Assembly (NCBI GenBank): GCA_963726785.1
Contig: CAVSDJ010000010.1
Coordinates: 496,001 to 560,000, forward strand
Reading direction: 5' to 3'
Source: DATEKX01 sp963726785
Lineage (GTDB): Bacteria; Acidobacteriota; Blastocatellia; UBA7656
DNA: 64,000 bases
In this document: piece after piece, positions 1-9,656 of the stretch
Layout: every line of letters begins with the position of its first letter
How positions within the stretch are numbered: position 1 is the first letter of the stretch
Notes under the pieces: model-generated
The model's input: the letters and a program-made list of their open reading frames with translations, nothing else
Told to the model about the DNA's origin: nothing
Database searches by the model: none
Made by a program: the position numbers and the translations under genes

Positions 1-186
1 GGGAAGATACTTATATCAAGCGAAGACGGCGACACCTTTGTAGTCAAGGCGGGACTGGCTCACGAAGTGCTACGCACGAATTCAATAAGCGAGCCAATAT
101 ACTCTACTCCCGCGCCCGCTGGCGGAAAGATATTCATTCGCGGAGAGAAGAATCTCTATTGCATCAGCAATGAAGCTGGGAAATAG
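1..186 (+). CDS. PQQ-like beta-propeller protein, C-terminal fragment (cut by window start)
   Basis: An open frame runs from base 1 to a TAG at 184-186 and encodes 61 residues. It is closely similar to the last 60 or so residues of the next gene: both contain SEDGDTF, then RTNS, then EPIY, then IRGEKNLYCISN. The two are therefore tandem paralogues. The family (outer-membrane assembly BamB-like or alcohol-dehydrogenase-type propeller repeats) forms an eight-bladed beta-propeller, usually exported. The stop lies 41 bp before the next start, so the two are probably co-transcribed. Only the last blade is visible, so no enzymatic role can be assigned. Confidence 0.8.
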   Translation, partial: GKILISSEDGDTFVVKAGLAHEVLRTNSISEPIYSTPAPAGGKIFIRGEKNLYCISNEAGK

Positions 187-227
187 TGGTGAGACCCATC
201 AGTTAACCGATAAAGAGGGAGAAGATA

Positions 228-1598
228 ATGAAGCGATTTTCTTTTAATGTTCGATGCGCGATTGTAGCTTGTCTGCTCGCGATGTCCACTTTGTTTTCGC
301 CGCTCGTTAATGCATCGAGTGGAGGCTCGAACTGGCCGCAATGGCGCGGGCCGTCGGGCCAGGGCGTATCCGAAGAGAAGAATCTTCCTACGGAATGGAG
401 CAGCACAAAAAACGTTCAGTGGAAGACGCCCATCCCCGGTTACGGCCATTCTTCGCCCATCGTTTGGGGTAACCGTGTATTTCTCACCACTTCAATCGAA
501 GGGCCGGTTGTGCCTGATGCAAAGCCTTTCAAGCACATGATAGGGAAAGAAGAGTTCAAGCACCCTGACTGGGTCGGTTCCGATCACAGCTATGCGTTCA
601 AGGTGATATGCGTGGACGCAGACAAAGGCAAAGTGCTCTGGGAGAAGACCGCCTATGACGGCCCTGTTTTCGATCATCGTCACAAGCGAAACACATATGC
701 ATCACCGACTCCGGTGACGGATGGAAGTCGCGTCTATGCCTTTTTCGGTTCCGAAGGGATTTACTGCTACGACTTCAAAGGCAATCAAATCTGGAAGCAA
801 ACTCTCGGCGGCATTCCTCAACTCGGAATGGGCGCGGGCGCTTCTCCGATGCTGGTCGAAGGCTTAGTCATCCTTACAGCCGATCAAGACATGGGCGATA
901 CGTCATACATCGTCGCGCTCGACAAAAAGACCGGCAAACAAGTCTGGAAGACGCCGCGCAAAAACCACGCAAGCTGGGCGACTCCCGTGCTGGTCAAGAC
1001 GGCGCAGCGCTCTGAGCTTATAGTCAGCGGGTCTGAATCAATCGTCTCTTATGATCCGGCGACGGGCAAAGAGTTGTGGAAGTGTAAGGGAGTCGAAAGC
1101 CACGCGATTCCTACGCCTGTCGTGAGCGGCGACATCGCGATATTTTCAGCAGGCAGTCAGGCAAAGCGCGCAATGGCGATCAGGCTCGGCGGCAGCGGCG
1201 ACATAACTGATTCGCCCAACATCCTCTGGAAGTATGCGAAAGGCACCGCATATGTGCCGTCGCCGATCCTTTATGGCGATTACGTATATCTGATGACGGA
1301 TGCGGGGCTCCTGACCTGTTTGGATGTTAAAACGGGTGAGGTTAAATACGAAGGCAGCCGCGTCCCTGTGCCTGCAAAGTTCATGGCATCGCCCGTAGCG
1401 TTCGATGGGAAGATAATGCTTACGAGCGAAGACGGCGACACTTTCGTATTGAAGGCCGGGCCGACATATGAAGTGATCAGAACGAATTCGCTGGGCGAAC
1501 CGATATACACTTCGCCTGCAATTTCGCAGGGGCGAATTTTCATTCGCGGCGAAAAGAATCTCTACTGCATCAGCAATCAGGCGAAAAGCAAGGGCTGA
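228..1598 (+). CDS. Exported PQQ-like beta-propeller repeat protein
   Basis: 456 residues. The N-terminus is a classic Sec signal peptide: MKRF, a hydrophobic stretch to about residue 27, then a small-residue cleavage region around VNASS. The mature protein opens with NWPQWRGPSGQG, a motif typical of PQQ-like propeller proteins from Acidobacteriota and Planctomycetes. Repeated blades follow with signatures such as VCVDADKGKVLWE and VALDKKTGKQVWK. The start at 228 is supported by a purine-rich GAGGGAGAAG just upstream. It is a tandem paralogue of the partial gene before it. Proteins of this type are assigned to the periplasm. The PQQ_2 fold does not by itself mean that PQQ is bound, so the substrate is unknown. 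Confidence 0.85.
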   Translation: MKRFSFNVRCAIVACLLAMSTLFSPLVNASSGGSNWPQWRGPSGQGVSEEKNLPTEWSSTKNVQWKTPIPGYGHSSPIVWGNRVFLTTSIEGPVVPDAKPFKHMIGKEEFKHPDWVGSDHSYAFKVICVDADKGKVLWEKTAYDGPVFDHRHKRNTYASPTPVTDGSRVYAFFGSEGIYCYDFKGNQIWKQTLGGIPQLGMGAGASPMLVEGLVILTADQDMGDTSYIVALDKKTGKQVWKTPRKNHASWATPVLVKTAQRSELIVSGSESIVSYDPATGKELWKCKGVESHAIPTPVVSGDIAIFSAGSQAKRAMAIRLGGSGDITDSPNILWKYAKGTAYVPSPILYGDYVYLMTDAGLLTCLDVKTGEVKYEGSRVPVPAKFMASPVAFDGKIMLTSEDGDTFVLKAGPTYEVIRTNSLGEPIYTSPAISQGRIFIRGEKNLYCISNQAKSKG

Positions 1599-1606
1599 AG
1601 AATTAA

Positions 1607-1793
1607 GCCGCGTAGCGGCAGGTGAGTTTAGCCGTGTACTTCAGTGCACGGTAGAATTTGTGATTAGACCTTCACGTCGCGTCAGCGACGATTGAGTATC
1701 AGTTCAATCGTCGCTGACGCGACGTGATTTATTATGAACACGCTTTCCGTGCACTGAAGTACACGGCTACAGTCAATCAGCCGCTAACGCGGC
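1607..1793. repeat. Nested inverted-repeat element (187 bp)
   Basis: Three concentric inverted repeats surround one centre. The innermost has perfect 24-bp arms at 1672-1695 and 1704-1727 with an 8-base loop. The middle pair has perfect 22-bp arms at 1630-1651 and 1747-1768. The outer pair at 1607-1619 and 1780-1793 is near-perfect with one extra base. Open frames through it are accidental. This structure is typical of a REP/BIME- or MITE-like intergenic element and would form a long cruciform or RNA hairpin downstream of the propeller gene. Confidence 0.85.
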
Positions 1794-1895
1794 CCCGATA
1801 CGACAATCCGTTACGAAAATTTACAAATAAAAGACTAATAGTCACCCCCGGCTTGTTGTATGCTTTAGGAGCAAATAAATATGAGGTGAGCTTCT

Positions 1896-2240
1896 ATGTC
1901 ATCAACCGGTTGGTCTCAATCATCAAAAGTAATAATTCTGGCATCGCTTCTTTTACCGCCCGTCGGGCTGGTGTTGCTCTGGCTGAACCGCGATACGGAA
2001 ACAGGCAAAAAAGTATTCGGCTCATTGGGTATTGTCGCGCTCAGTGCTGCCTACATCTATTTCTTTTTCGGTGGCAGCAATATTACGCCTCCCAACACGG
2101 ATGCTCATTACGCGGAGCTTGAGCGACAGCGAGCCGAACAGCGCGAGAAAGCGCCAGCCGCAGGTCAAAACGCGGAAACCCCCACTGCCGTAAGTGTCAA
2201 TGCCAACAGCAATGGCAACGCGAATGAATCTCGCAATTGA
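1896..2240 (+). CDS. Small membrane protein, two predicted transmembrane segments
   Basis: 114 residues. Two hydrophobic segments at about residues 11-30 (VIILASLLLPPVGLVLLWL) and 43-60 (LGIVALSAAYIYFFFGG) frame a short charged loop. A hydrophilic tail rich in Ala, Glu and Asn follows. A ribosome-binding site GAGGTGA lies six bases upstream of the ATG. The 3' end overlaps the following propeller gene by about 40 bases in another frame. I do not recognise the family. The membrane anchor may belong to the same functional unit as the downstream propeller, which has no signal peptide of its own; a frameshift splitting one membrane-anchored protein into two is possible. Confidence 0.6.
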   Translation: MSSTGWSQSSKVIILASLLLPPVGLVLLWLNRDTETGKKVFGSLGIVALSAAYIYFFFGGSNITPPNTDAHYAELERQRAEQREKAPAAGQNAETPTAVSVNANSNGNANESRN

Positions 2241-3426
2241 CTCTGCTGCAAAAGCCCCTGCGAAGTTGGTTCGGAATTACTGGACAAACTTTCGCGGCCC
2301 CGCTCAGGATGGCCATTATGACGAATCAAACATCCTGACCCAATGGCCTGCGCAAGGACTGACTCCGATGTGGAAACAGCCAATCGGAGGCGGCTACGCA
2401 TCTTTCGTCGTAGCTGATGGCACTGCCTTTACCATCGAGCAGAGGCGTAAACAGGAAGTCGCTACTGCCTACGATATCGAGACAGGGCGAGAGCTATGGA
2501 CAAACGCATGGGATGCGGAGTTCGTCGAATCAATGGGCGGAGACGGCCCGCGCGCTACCCCCACGTGGGATACGAGCCGTATTTATGCTCTGGGCGCTGT
2601 GGGCGAGCTTCGCTGTATTGAAGCCAAGACGGGCAAGCTGATCTGGTCGAAGAATATACTGTCGGACAACGGAGCGCAAAATCTTCAGTGGGGCATGTCG
2701 GGCGCTCCGCTGATCGTTGACGACAAAGTGATAGTTCTTCCCGGAGGCACGTCAGGAAAATCCGTAGTCGCCTATAACAAGCACACAGGAGCGCCGGTCT
2801 GGAAATCGCTCAACGATCGTGCGGGATACACCTCTCCCATGCTCGTCACTCTTGCAGGAAAACGACAGATCATCGTCGTCAGTGCCAACCGCATAGTCGG
2901 GCTTGAAATCTCGGACGGATCGTTATTGTGGAGCTATCCTTGGGACGCGCAGATAACCATCTCGCAGCCGGTTGTGCTTGATAAGAATCGCTTTTTCATA
3001 TCTGCCGGTTACGGCAAGGGAGCCGCGCTGGTCGAAATCAGCAGCAACGGCACGAGCTTTGAAGCTCGAAAGATATGGGAAAACAATTTGATGAAGAACA
3101 AGTTTAATAGCTCTGTCATCCATGACGGCTACGTCTACGGACTTGATGAAGGCATTCTGACCTGCCTCAATGTTGAAACAGGAGAGCGCAAATGGAAAGG
3201 CGGTCGATATGGCTACGGTCAATTGTTACTAGCGAGCGGTCACTTGATTGTTATTAGCGATCAGGGGGAACTGGCGCTTGTTAAAGCAACCCCTGACCAG
3301 CACATAGAGGTGGCGAAGTTCGCAGCGATAGAAGGAAAGACGTGGAATTATCCTGCCATAGCCGATGGCCGTTTGCTCGTCCGCAATCAAACCCAGATGG
3401 CTTGTTATAATTTGAACGGTAAATAG
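2200..3426 (+). CDS. PQQ-like beta-propeller repeat protein without obvious signal peptide
   Basis: About 408 residues. The conserved domain starts near residue 27 with NYWTNFRGPAQDGHYDE, which parallels NWPQWRGPSGQG of the upstream paralogue. Propeller blades follow (AYDIETGRELWTNAWD, VAYNKHTGAPVWKSL, CLNVETGERKWKGG). The start is uncertain. A GTG at 2194 and ATGs at 2200, 2212 and 2224 are all in frame, none has a good ribosome-binding site, and all overlap the end of the small membrane-protein gene. No signal peptide is visible, which is unusual for this mostly exported family. It ends just before a palindromic element separating it from a convergent gene. Confidence 0.75.
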   Translation: MPTAMATRMNLAIDSAAKAPAKLVRNYWTNFRGPAQDGHYDESNILTQWPAQGLTPMWKQPIGGGYASFVVADGTAFTIEQRRKQEVATAYDIETGRELWTNAWDAEFVESMGGDGPRATPTWDTSRIYALGAVGELRCIEAKTGKLIWSKNILSDNGAQNLQWGMSGAPLIVDDKVIVLPGGTSGKSVVAYNKHTGAPVWKSLNDRAGYTSPMLVTLAGKRQIIVVSANRIVGLEISDGSLLWSYPWDAQITISQPVVLDKNRFFISAGYGKGAALVEISSNGTSFEARKIWENNLMKNKFNSSVIHDGYVYGLDEGILTCLNVETGERKWKGGRYGYGQLLLASGHLIVISDQGELALVKATPDQHIEVAKFAAIEGKTWNYPAIADGRLLVRNQTQMACYNLNGK

Positions 3427-3438
3427 CCTTTAAGACAG

Positions 3439-3530
3439 TTCACCGCAGAGACGCCGCAGGACGCAGAGGCGGCGCAGAGAAAGAATAATCCTCTGCGTAA
3501 TCTCTGCGTCCTCTGCGTCTCTGCGGTGAA
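3439..3530. repeat. CTCTGCG-type palindromic repeat, copy 1; likely bidirectional terminator
   Basis: TTCACCGCAGAGACG at the left is mirrored by CGTCTCTGCGGTGAA at the right, with repeated GACGCAGAG and CTCTGCGT units between. It lies exactly in the 113-bp gap between two convergent genes, so a hairpin here could stop transcription from both sides. A second copy with the same end sequences is at 23071-23166, which shows this is a dispersed genomic repeat and not only a local terminator. Confidence 0.85.
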
Positions 3531-3539
3531 TCTTCTTTT

Positions 3540-6500
3540 CTAAAACAGCAGCTTCAATCCGAATTGAATGTGACGCGGGCTTTGGGCCGACAGGATGCGG
3601 CCAAAAGTCGGAGACCCCAGGAAGTTATCAGGCAAATCGAAGTTCGGATGATTGAACAAATTGAAAGCCTCTGCCCGGAATTGCAAATCCAACCCCTCTT
3701 TCAGCCTCGTGGTCTTCATCAGCGATGCGTTGACGTTTTGAAATCCCGGCCCATCGAGAATATTTCTGCCCGCATTCCCAAACGTGCCAAAGGGCGAAAA
3801 AGCGAACGCCGCCGTGTTGAACCATTGATCGGGCGTGCGATGAGAAAGGCTCGGGTCACCAATAACGTTAGGGCGATCATTGGCTCCGAAGCCGAGATTT
3901 GATCGGCCCGTGTTGCTGTTGTCAATCTCTGAAAGCAGCGCGACCGTGAACGGGCGACCGCTCTGCAATGTCACTATCCCGTAAGTCTGCCAACCCGTAA
4001 GCAAGGTCGTAAGCACGCCATTGTCTGCGAGCATCGAACGCCCTTTGCCAAACGGAAGATCGTAACCGTAGCTGAACGAAAAGCGATGTCTCACGTCGAA
4101 ATTCGAGCGGCCTCTTTCGGCTCTGGTGTTGAAACTGTCCTGCGGGAAATTCGGGTCGCCCGCGCTTGAGAAAAAGCTCGACGCGTTGTCAATTGATTTT
4201 GCCAACGTATAAGACGACAGGATTGAAAGCCCGAAATCGAGCCGCTGCTCGAACCTGACTTGAAGACTGTTATAGTTGGAATTGGCGCTCGATTCCTCGA
4301 ACGTTATGTCAGAGAACTGCGGCACAGGGCGAAGGTTTACAGGCGCGGGGCTTGCCCCGGGCTGATTTATGTCGCGCGCAGTTATCAGCTTGGTTCCTTT
4401 GCTTCCGACATAAGCCAGTTCCAGCATCCGGCTCTTGCCCAATTGCCGTTGGATGCTCGCATTCCAATGTTGCACGTAAGGAGTTCTGAGGTCGCGCTGA
4501 AATGCAAAAGCCGAACTGGGAAATTGGAAAGGGAAGTTTGCCGGGAACGGGTCGCTGAGCAATAGCGGCAGTCCTTGAAGCGGGAAGAACACTTGCAAAT
4601 TGAAGAACGGAGGATTGAAGTAAAGCCCTTCGCTCGGAGCCAGCGCCGATTGGTCGTAGTACACGCCGTAGCCCGTGCGCACGACAGTATCGCCTTTGCT
4701 CCCCAGTGTCCACGCGAGTCCGAGTCGCGGCGCAAAGTTGTTTCTGTCCGGCTCGTAACCGCTGCGCGGCACACCATTCGTGCCTACACGCACGAGCGAC
4801 TGCGTTGCCGGGTCATAGAGATTAGCGCGGTCTTCGGGGTCAACCGGCGGCGAGTTGTATTCATATCGCAGTCCGAATGAGAGCGTCAGATTCGGCCTGA
4901 TTCGGAAACTGTCGGTGACATAAAAATTGTAACTTTCACCTCTGAGATGCTGATGATTATCCAGGCGCGCGCCTCCTGTAGTAATCGGAAGGCCGAGCAA
5001 TAAATCCGCAAGAGCGTTGCCTGTTAACGGCGCTTGAGACGAGAAAGTCAGGAAGCCGCGCGATTGAACATCGCGGAAGGCATTCTGCTGCATGGCGCGA
5101 AAATCGAATCCGAATTTTGCGAGGTGCCTGCCGCGCGCGTAGCTGAGATTGTCGAGTACCTGAAACGTGTTGGTGACGCTTTGCTGTGGATTGTTGAATT
5201 CGTCGCCGAGGTCTGAAAAGCCCGTGATCGTTATAAAGCTCAATCCGAAATCTCTCGGATTGCTCGAAAGCTCAGGCAGTCCCACCCGATTATTGATGCT
5301 GGTTCCTTGACTTTCCTGAAGCACAGAACCAGCCACACGGTTAAATGCAAAGCGCACTTCGTTGACCAGGGCGCTAGAGAAGATATGAGTTTCGCCTATC
5401 ATGAAATTCTGGCCGCGTTTCGGAACCTGGTTGCCGAAGCCCGGAACAGAAGCGAAAGTCGGACCCGAAAACGGCTCGAAGAGGTCACGGTCTGCAAAAC
5501 TGTATCTGACTGCCAGTTGAGACGAATTACTAAACACATGATCTATGCGCACGTCGAAATGATCGTTGCGGTCTCTTAAGATGGGTGACGAGACGAAATT
5601 TCCAAAAGCAACGTTGCGATTCGGCGCGGGATAAAGCGCCGCGATTGCTCGCCCGATGGGATTGATGGCTTCTGCCGGAAGCTTGTTGCCGGGAAAAGGG
5701 AAGCCCAGGCCCGGAATGACCGGCGGGGCGAAAAGGCTCTGCGAAAAATCTCCCGCGCGTTCGGCGAGCGTGGGAACGTTCGTGACGCGAGTGATGCCTT
5801 CGCGAATTCGTGTGCCTTCGTAATCGGCAAAAAAGAAAGTCTTGTTTTTAATTATGGGGCCGCCGAATGAAAAGCCGAACTGGTTGCGCTGATAGCGAGG
5901 GTCTTTTTGATCGGCGGGCGCAAAGAAATTGCGCGCATCTAAAACGGCGTTTCTGAAGAATTCGTATGCGGTGCCGTGATAAGAATTCGAGCCGGATTTC
6001 AAAACAACATTGACTTGCGCTCCGGCATTGCGACCGAAAGAAGCGTCATAGGTGCTCGTAAGCATCTCGAATTCGCGGATAGCGTCTACGGGCGGCTTCA
6101 CGCCGAACGTGTTGAGTTTCGGATCAACGTTGTAGACTCCGTCCAGCAGGAAATTGTTCGAGTCTTCTCGCTGTCCATTCACATTCAGCGCGAAGTCTCC
6201 GCGCACCGAGCCCGCCGAACCGGGGGCCGCGGGCACTGCGCCGGGAACGAGCAGGCTGAGTTCCAGAAAATTTCGTCCATCAAGGGGTAGCTGCGTAATC
6301 TGGCGATTTTCGATTACGGTGCCAATCGCCGGAGAATCTTTTTTCAACGGAGCCTGAGGCGCAGTTACGACAACTTGTTCAGCCAGAGGGCCGACTTCGA
6401 GCGATACGTCTACGCGCAATTCCTGATTAACCTTAAGCGTTACTGCTTGAATGTATTTTTTATAACCGGTCTGTTCGACTTCAAGGCGGTACGAGCCGGG

Positions 6501-6722
6501 CGCGAGCGAAGAGATGGTAAATTCACCGTTATCACTGCTCGTGGCAGTTCGCACCTCGCCCGAATCAATAAGAACCAGTTTTATCGGTATGCCCGAAAGT
6601 CGCGCTTGCGAAGCGTCGCTGAGAGTGCCGCGAATGGAAGCTCGATGATTCTGACCATAGGCCATGGATTGCGGCAACAGGAGCAGTAGTATAAAGAGAG
6701 AAAATAATTTTTTTGTTTTCAC
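3540..6722 (-). CDS. TonB-dependent receptor, Oar-like, with carboxypeptidase regulatory-like domain
   Basis: 1060 residues. The signal peptide covers about residues 1-24 (LFSLFILLLLLPQSMAYGQ). A carboxypeptidase-regulatory-like (CarboxypepD_reg) domain spans about 28-110, with SGIPIKLV and GSYRLEVEQTGYKKY. The TonB plug spans about 115-230 (ITQLPLDGRNFLELSLLVPG). The remainder is the outer-membrane beta-barrel with alternating aromatic strands, ending in the usual terminal Phe. The start is a GTG with AAAGG six bases upstream. Such proteins are greatly expanded in Acidobacteriota and are thought to import polymers or glycans; no substrate can be read from the sequence. It is monocistronic, convergent with the propeller gene. 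Confidence 0.9.
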   Translation of the reverse strand: MKTKKLFSLFILLLLLPQSMAYGQNHRASIRGTLSDASQARLSGIPIKLVLIDSGEVRTATSSDNGEFTISSLAPGSYRLEVEQTGYKKYIQAVTLKVNQELRVDVSLEVGPLAEQVVVTAPQAPLKKDSPAIGTVIENRQITQLPLDGRNFLELSLLVPGAVPAAPGSAGSVRGDFALNVNGQREDSNNFLLDGVYNVDPKLNTFGVKPPVDAIREFEMLTSTYDASFGRNAGAQVNVVLKSGSNSYHGTAYEFFRNAVLDARNFFAPADQKDPRYQRNQFGFSFGGPIIKNKTFFFADYEGTRIREGITRVTNVPTLAERAGDFSQSLFAPPVIPGLGFPFPGNKLPAEAINPIGRAIAALYPAPNRNVAFGNFVSSPILRDRNDHFDVRIDHVFSNSSQLAVRYSFADRDLFEPFSGPTFASVPGFGNQVPKRGQNFMIGETHIFSSALVNEVRFAFNRVAGSVLQESQGTSINNRVGLPELSSNPRDFGLSFITITGFSDLGDEFNNPQQSVTNTFQVLDNLSYARGRHLAKFGFDFRAMQQNAFRDVQSRGFLTFSSQAPLTGNALADLLLGLPITTGGARLDNHQHLRGESYNFYVTDSFRIRPNLTLSFGLRYEYNSPPVDPEDRANLYDPATQSLVRVGTNGVPRSGYEPDRNNFAPRLGLAWTLGSKGDTVVRTGYGVYYDQSALAPSEGLYFNPPFFNLQVFFPLQGLPLLLSDPFPANFPFQFPSSAFAFQRDLRTPYVQHWNASIQRQLGKSRMLELAYVGSKGTKLITARDINQPGASPAPVNLRPVPQFSDITFEESSANSNYNSLQVRFEQRLDFGLSILSSYTLAKSIDNASSFFSSAGDPNFPQDSFNTRAERGRSNFDVRHRFSFSYGYDLPFGKGRSMLADNGVLTTLLTGWQTYGIVTLQSGRPFTVALLSEIDNSNTGRSNLGFGANDRPNVIGDPSLSHRTPDQWFNTAAFAFSPFGTFGNAGRNILDGPGFQNVNASLMKTTRLKEGLDLQFRAEAFNLFNHPNFDLPDNFLGSPTFGRILSAQSPRHIQFGLKLLF

Positions 6723-6834
6723 AGCAGCCTTTCTTTATTAGTGAAAGTTCTTCACTCGAACGTACAGAAATACCGTTGGCACAAACGGTGGCTACGCCTC
6801 AATTGTTCCAATCCTGCTTTTTGATCGAAATTTG

Positions 6835-6878
6835 ATTGCTTGTAGGGGCGACCCTCTGTGGTCGCCCCTACAAGCAAT
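6835..6878. repeat. GTAGGGGCGACC palindrome
   Basis: A perfect inverted repeat has 19-bp arms at 6835-6853 and 6860-6878 and a six-base loop. The core GTAGGGGCGACC mirrored by GGTCGCCCCTAC is a dispersed palindrome seen in many bacterial genomes. It overlaps the stop codon of the halogenase-like gene and would act as its hairpin terminator on the minus strand. Confidence 0.85.
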
Positions 6879-8249
6879 CAGGGTTCTTTCGATTCCTGAG
6901 CGGCGGCGCGGTCGTCATAGTCCATATATTTTGCCGAGAGTATTTCCTGCGGCTTTGCCTTCCTGTGCCCATTGCCATTGGATTCAGAAGCGGCAATTTG
7001 CTCGTAAAGCGGCGGCGGAATCTCTGCGAACTCTGCCATCGGTCCGTAGATGTCGTCCACGCCCTGCTTGAAAACATCACCGATCAGAAGGTTGATGATG
7101 TTTACGCGCTGCTCAGGATTTTTCTTGAGGAACTGCGAGAAGCTGAAGTCCTCGGCATAGAAAGCATGCACGAGCTTGCGCATGGACTCGATGCCGTTAT
7201 CCAACTTGATCTTAAATTGGCCGAGTCGCTCGCCAGAGAAATCGTTGTTTTTGAAAGCATCGTGAATGGCGTCGGTGGCGAGTTCAGCCATCTTGAACGC
7301 CAGCAACACGCCCGAAGAATAGATCGGATCAAGAAAGCCATACGCATCGCCGATAAGAATGAAACCATTTCCGGCGTACTGCATCGAGCGGTAGGAATAA
7401 TCGAGGATCGAGTAAATCTTATCTACGCGCTCGCCCCCGGCCACGCGGCGGCGGCACGGCTCACATTTCTCGATCTTCTTCTTCAAATATCTTCGCAAGG
7501 TCCTGGCCGCGACCTTTCACCAGATATTCAGGGTCGGCGACGATGCCGACGCTCGTGATGTCGTCTTCGAGCGGGATATACCAGAACCAGCCGTTGCTGC
7601 CTCGCTCTGTGCGCAGCACGAGCGTCGCGCCGCCGTTCAGATCCGGCTCGCGATGCGCGCCTTTGAAGTAGGAAAAGAGCACGGCCTTCTTCAGTTTCGG
7701 ATCGCGCACGCGCCAGCCGAATTTGTTCGACAGCATCGCGCTTTGCCCGGTCGCATCAACGACGACATTTGCGGAGAACTGCTGAGTCGTGCCGTCCTTC
7801 ATCTGCACTTCGACGCCCGTGGCGCGGTCGCCATCAAAGAGCACCTGCTTGACCAGCGTGCCTTGATACACTTGCGCGCCTTGTTCTTCGGCGTGCTCTA
7901 TCAGCATCTTGTCAAAGACAGCGCGGGTCACTTGCCAGGTGACGGCGCTCTCGTGATGATTGGCCTCGAAGAAATAAAAAGGGCGCGATTCTTTGCCCGC
8001 AGGGTTTGCAAACTGGACGCTGTATTTGCGGACGAACGGGCTTTGCCTTCATCTTTTCCAGAAAGCCCATTCGCTCGAACGTCCAGTAAGTGTCGGTCAT
8101 CAGCGATTCGCCTATATGATGGCGCGGGAATTCTTCTTTCTCGAAGAGAACAACCTTGCGGCCTTCGCGGGCGAGCAGCTGGCAACAGTGCTGCCGGCAG
8201 GGCCGCCGCCCATTACGATTACGTCATACCCATTTGTTTTGATTTCCAT
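6878..8249 (-). pseudogene. Flavin-dependent halogenase-like FAD oxidoreductase, three apparent frameshifts
   Basis: Joining frames gives a protein of about 456 residues starting at the ATG 8247-8249. The N-terminus has the FAD-binding motif DVIVMGGGPAGST, then an HHIGES motif. It continues in another frame through PFVRKYSVQFANPAGKES and NHHESAVTWQVTRAVFDKM. It holds GWFWYIP, which matches the GWxWxIP signature of flavin-dependent halogenases, and ends with GFILIGDAYGFLDPIYSSGV and a hydrophilic tail. Frame changes are needed near 8185, 8035 and 7470. The last is one extra G after a GAA run. The start is two bases beyond the stop of the radical-SAM gene, so the two form an operon. Either the gene is decaying or this stretch carries sequencing errors; the conserved protein sequence on both sides of each break favours errors or very recent damage. 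Confidence 0.8.
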
Positions 8250-8250
8250 A

Positions 8251-9628
8251 TTAGACATACCGAACAGATCTCAATTCAGGTTCAAAAAATTCGGAGAGAA
8301 AATGATCAACTTCCAGCAATCCACGTCTGGTGAGCTCGATTTTCGCCTCTTTGCGTTCGAGCAACTCTTCTTTTTCCAGTCGCTCGTAAACAGGATGAAA
8401 CTCCTGCCAGACATCGACGCCGAATTTCCGGCTGAAATACTCCGTGTCAATCGAGCCGGTCTTGAGTTGCAGAATCATCTCGCGGATGAGCTTCTGCTTC
8501 GGCGTCAGAGGCAGCGCGCGCCATAGTGGCAGTTCATCAGTATCGAGCACGCGCACATAATCTTCGACCTGCGGAGCATTCTGAAAATTGACTCCGCCGA
8601 AATGTGAAAATGACGACACGCCGAGCCCTATCATATCGCCGCCGTGCCAGAGCGCGTCGGTGTAGATGAAGCGGCAAGGCTTCTTCGTCGTCGCCAGCGT
8701 GTAGGCGCTCGCGACCCTGTAGCCGCGCTCCTGAAATTGCTCGAAGGCATAATCTACCCATCGCCGCTTCGTAGGCCAATCGGCAATCGGCGACGAAAGT
8801 CCCTTCTTGATCATGTCTTGCGAGATGACCGTGTTGTAAGGAAGTTCCATCTGATAGATGGTCACTGAATCAGGCTCAAGTTCAATCGCGCGCCGCACGG
8901 TGTCGCGCCAGTGATCTTCCGATTCGCCCATCATGCCCGCGATCAAATCAATGTTGATTTGCGGGAAATCAACTTCGCGCGCCCATGCGTAAGCCTGATA
9001 AATCTCTGGCGAAAGATGAGCGCGGCCGTTCGCTTCCAGTATGTCGTCATTGAAATGCTCGATGCCGAGACTGAGTCGGGTGACGCCCATCGCTTTGAGC
9101 GTTTCGAGCTTCGATTTTCTGATCGTGCCCGGCTCGCATTCGAACGTGACTTCTTCGGCGTTGTCCCAGCTTACATGGCGGTTGAGACCTTCGACGAGGT
9201 TATTGAGTTGCTTCTCGCTGATGTATGAAGGCGTGCCGCCGCCGAAGTAGGCGAATCGCAGTTGCCGACCTTGAAAAGCGTTTGTGCGGCTATAGATTTC
9301 ATTCTCTTTGATGAGCGCCTGGAGATAAAGCTCTATCTCGGAGGCGTTCTTGTCCGTATAGACTTTGAAGTAACAAAACTTGCATCGCTTGCGGCAGAAC
9401 GGGATGTGAAGATAAAGGCCGAGCGGGTCTTCGGTGCGCGGAGGCTGCGTCGAGCGCTTCGATTGCGCGCGGAATATATTCCGGTTTCCACTGCGAAAAC
9501 GGCGGATAGGTAGAGACAAAATAATTGCCGACTTCGGTTGTGGTCTTCGTCGCATCTGTCGTTATCTGTATCGTTGGCAGATTCGCGCTTGTGCCGGAAT
9601 TCCCGGGCGTATCGAGATTGTGTGACAT
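8251..9628 (-). CDS. Radical SAM protein of the coproporphyrinogen III oxidase (HemN-like) family, N-terminal frameshift
   Basis: The start at 9628 (MSHNLDTPGNSGTSA) has an AAGG just upstream. The frame must shift by one base near 9440 (around GCAGCCTCCG) to reach the main domain, which is open from about 9555 to the stop at 8251. That domain opens with LGLYLHIPFCRKRCKFCYF, the CxxxCxxC cluster-binding motif of radical SAM enzymes followed by the Phe typical of HemN relatives. FAYFGGGTPSY and RLSLGIEHFND are also typical. Bona fide HemN decarboxylates coproporphyrinogen III. Many relatives do not, and pairing with a flavin halogenase-like enzyme points to a different, perhaps biosynthetic, role. 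The frameshift could be a sequencing error, as in the adjacent gene. Confidence 0.8.
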
Positions 9629-9656
9629 TAACCTTACTGCTCTCCCTTGTTTAAAA

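Noticed and set aside
1724..2122. Plus-strand frame of 132 codons starting in the nested palindrome
   Set aside because: It begins inside an inverted repeat and overlaps the better-supported small membrane-protein gene.
6836..8526. Long plus-strand frames opposite the halogenase and radical-SAM genes
   Set aside because: The minus strand has clear FAD and CxxxCxxC motifs; the plus-strand frames match nothing.
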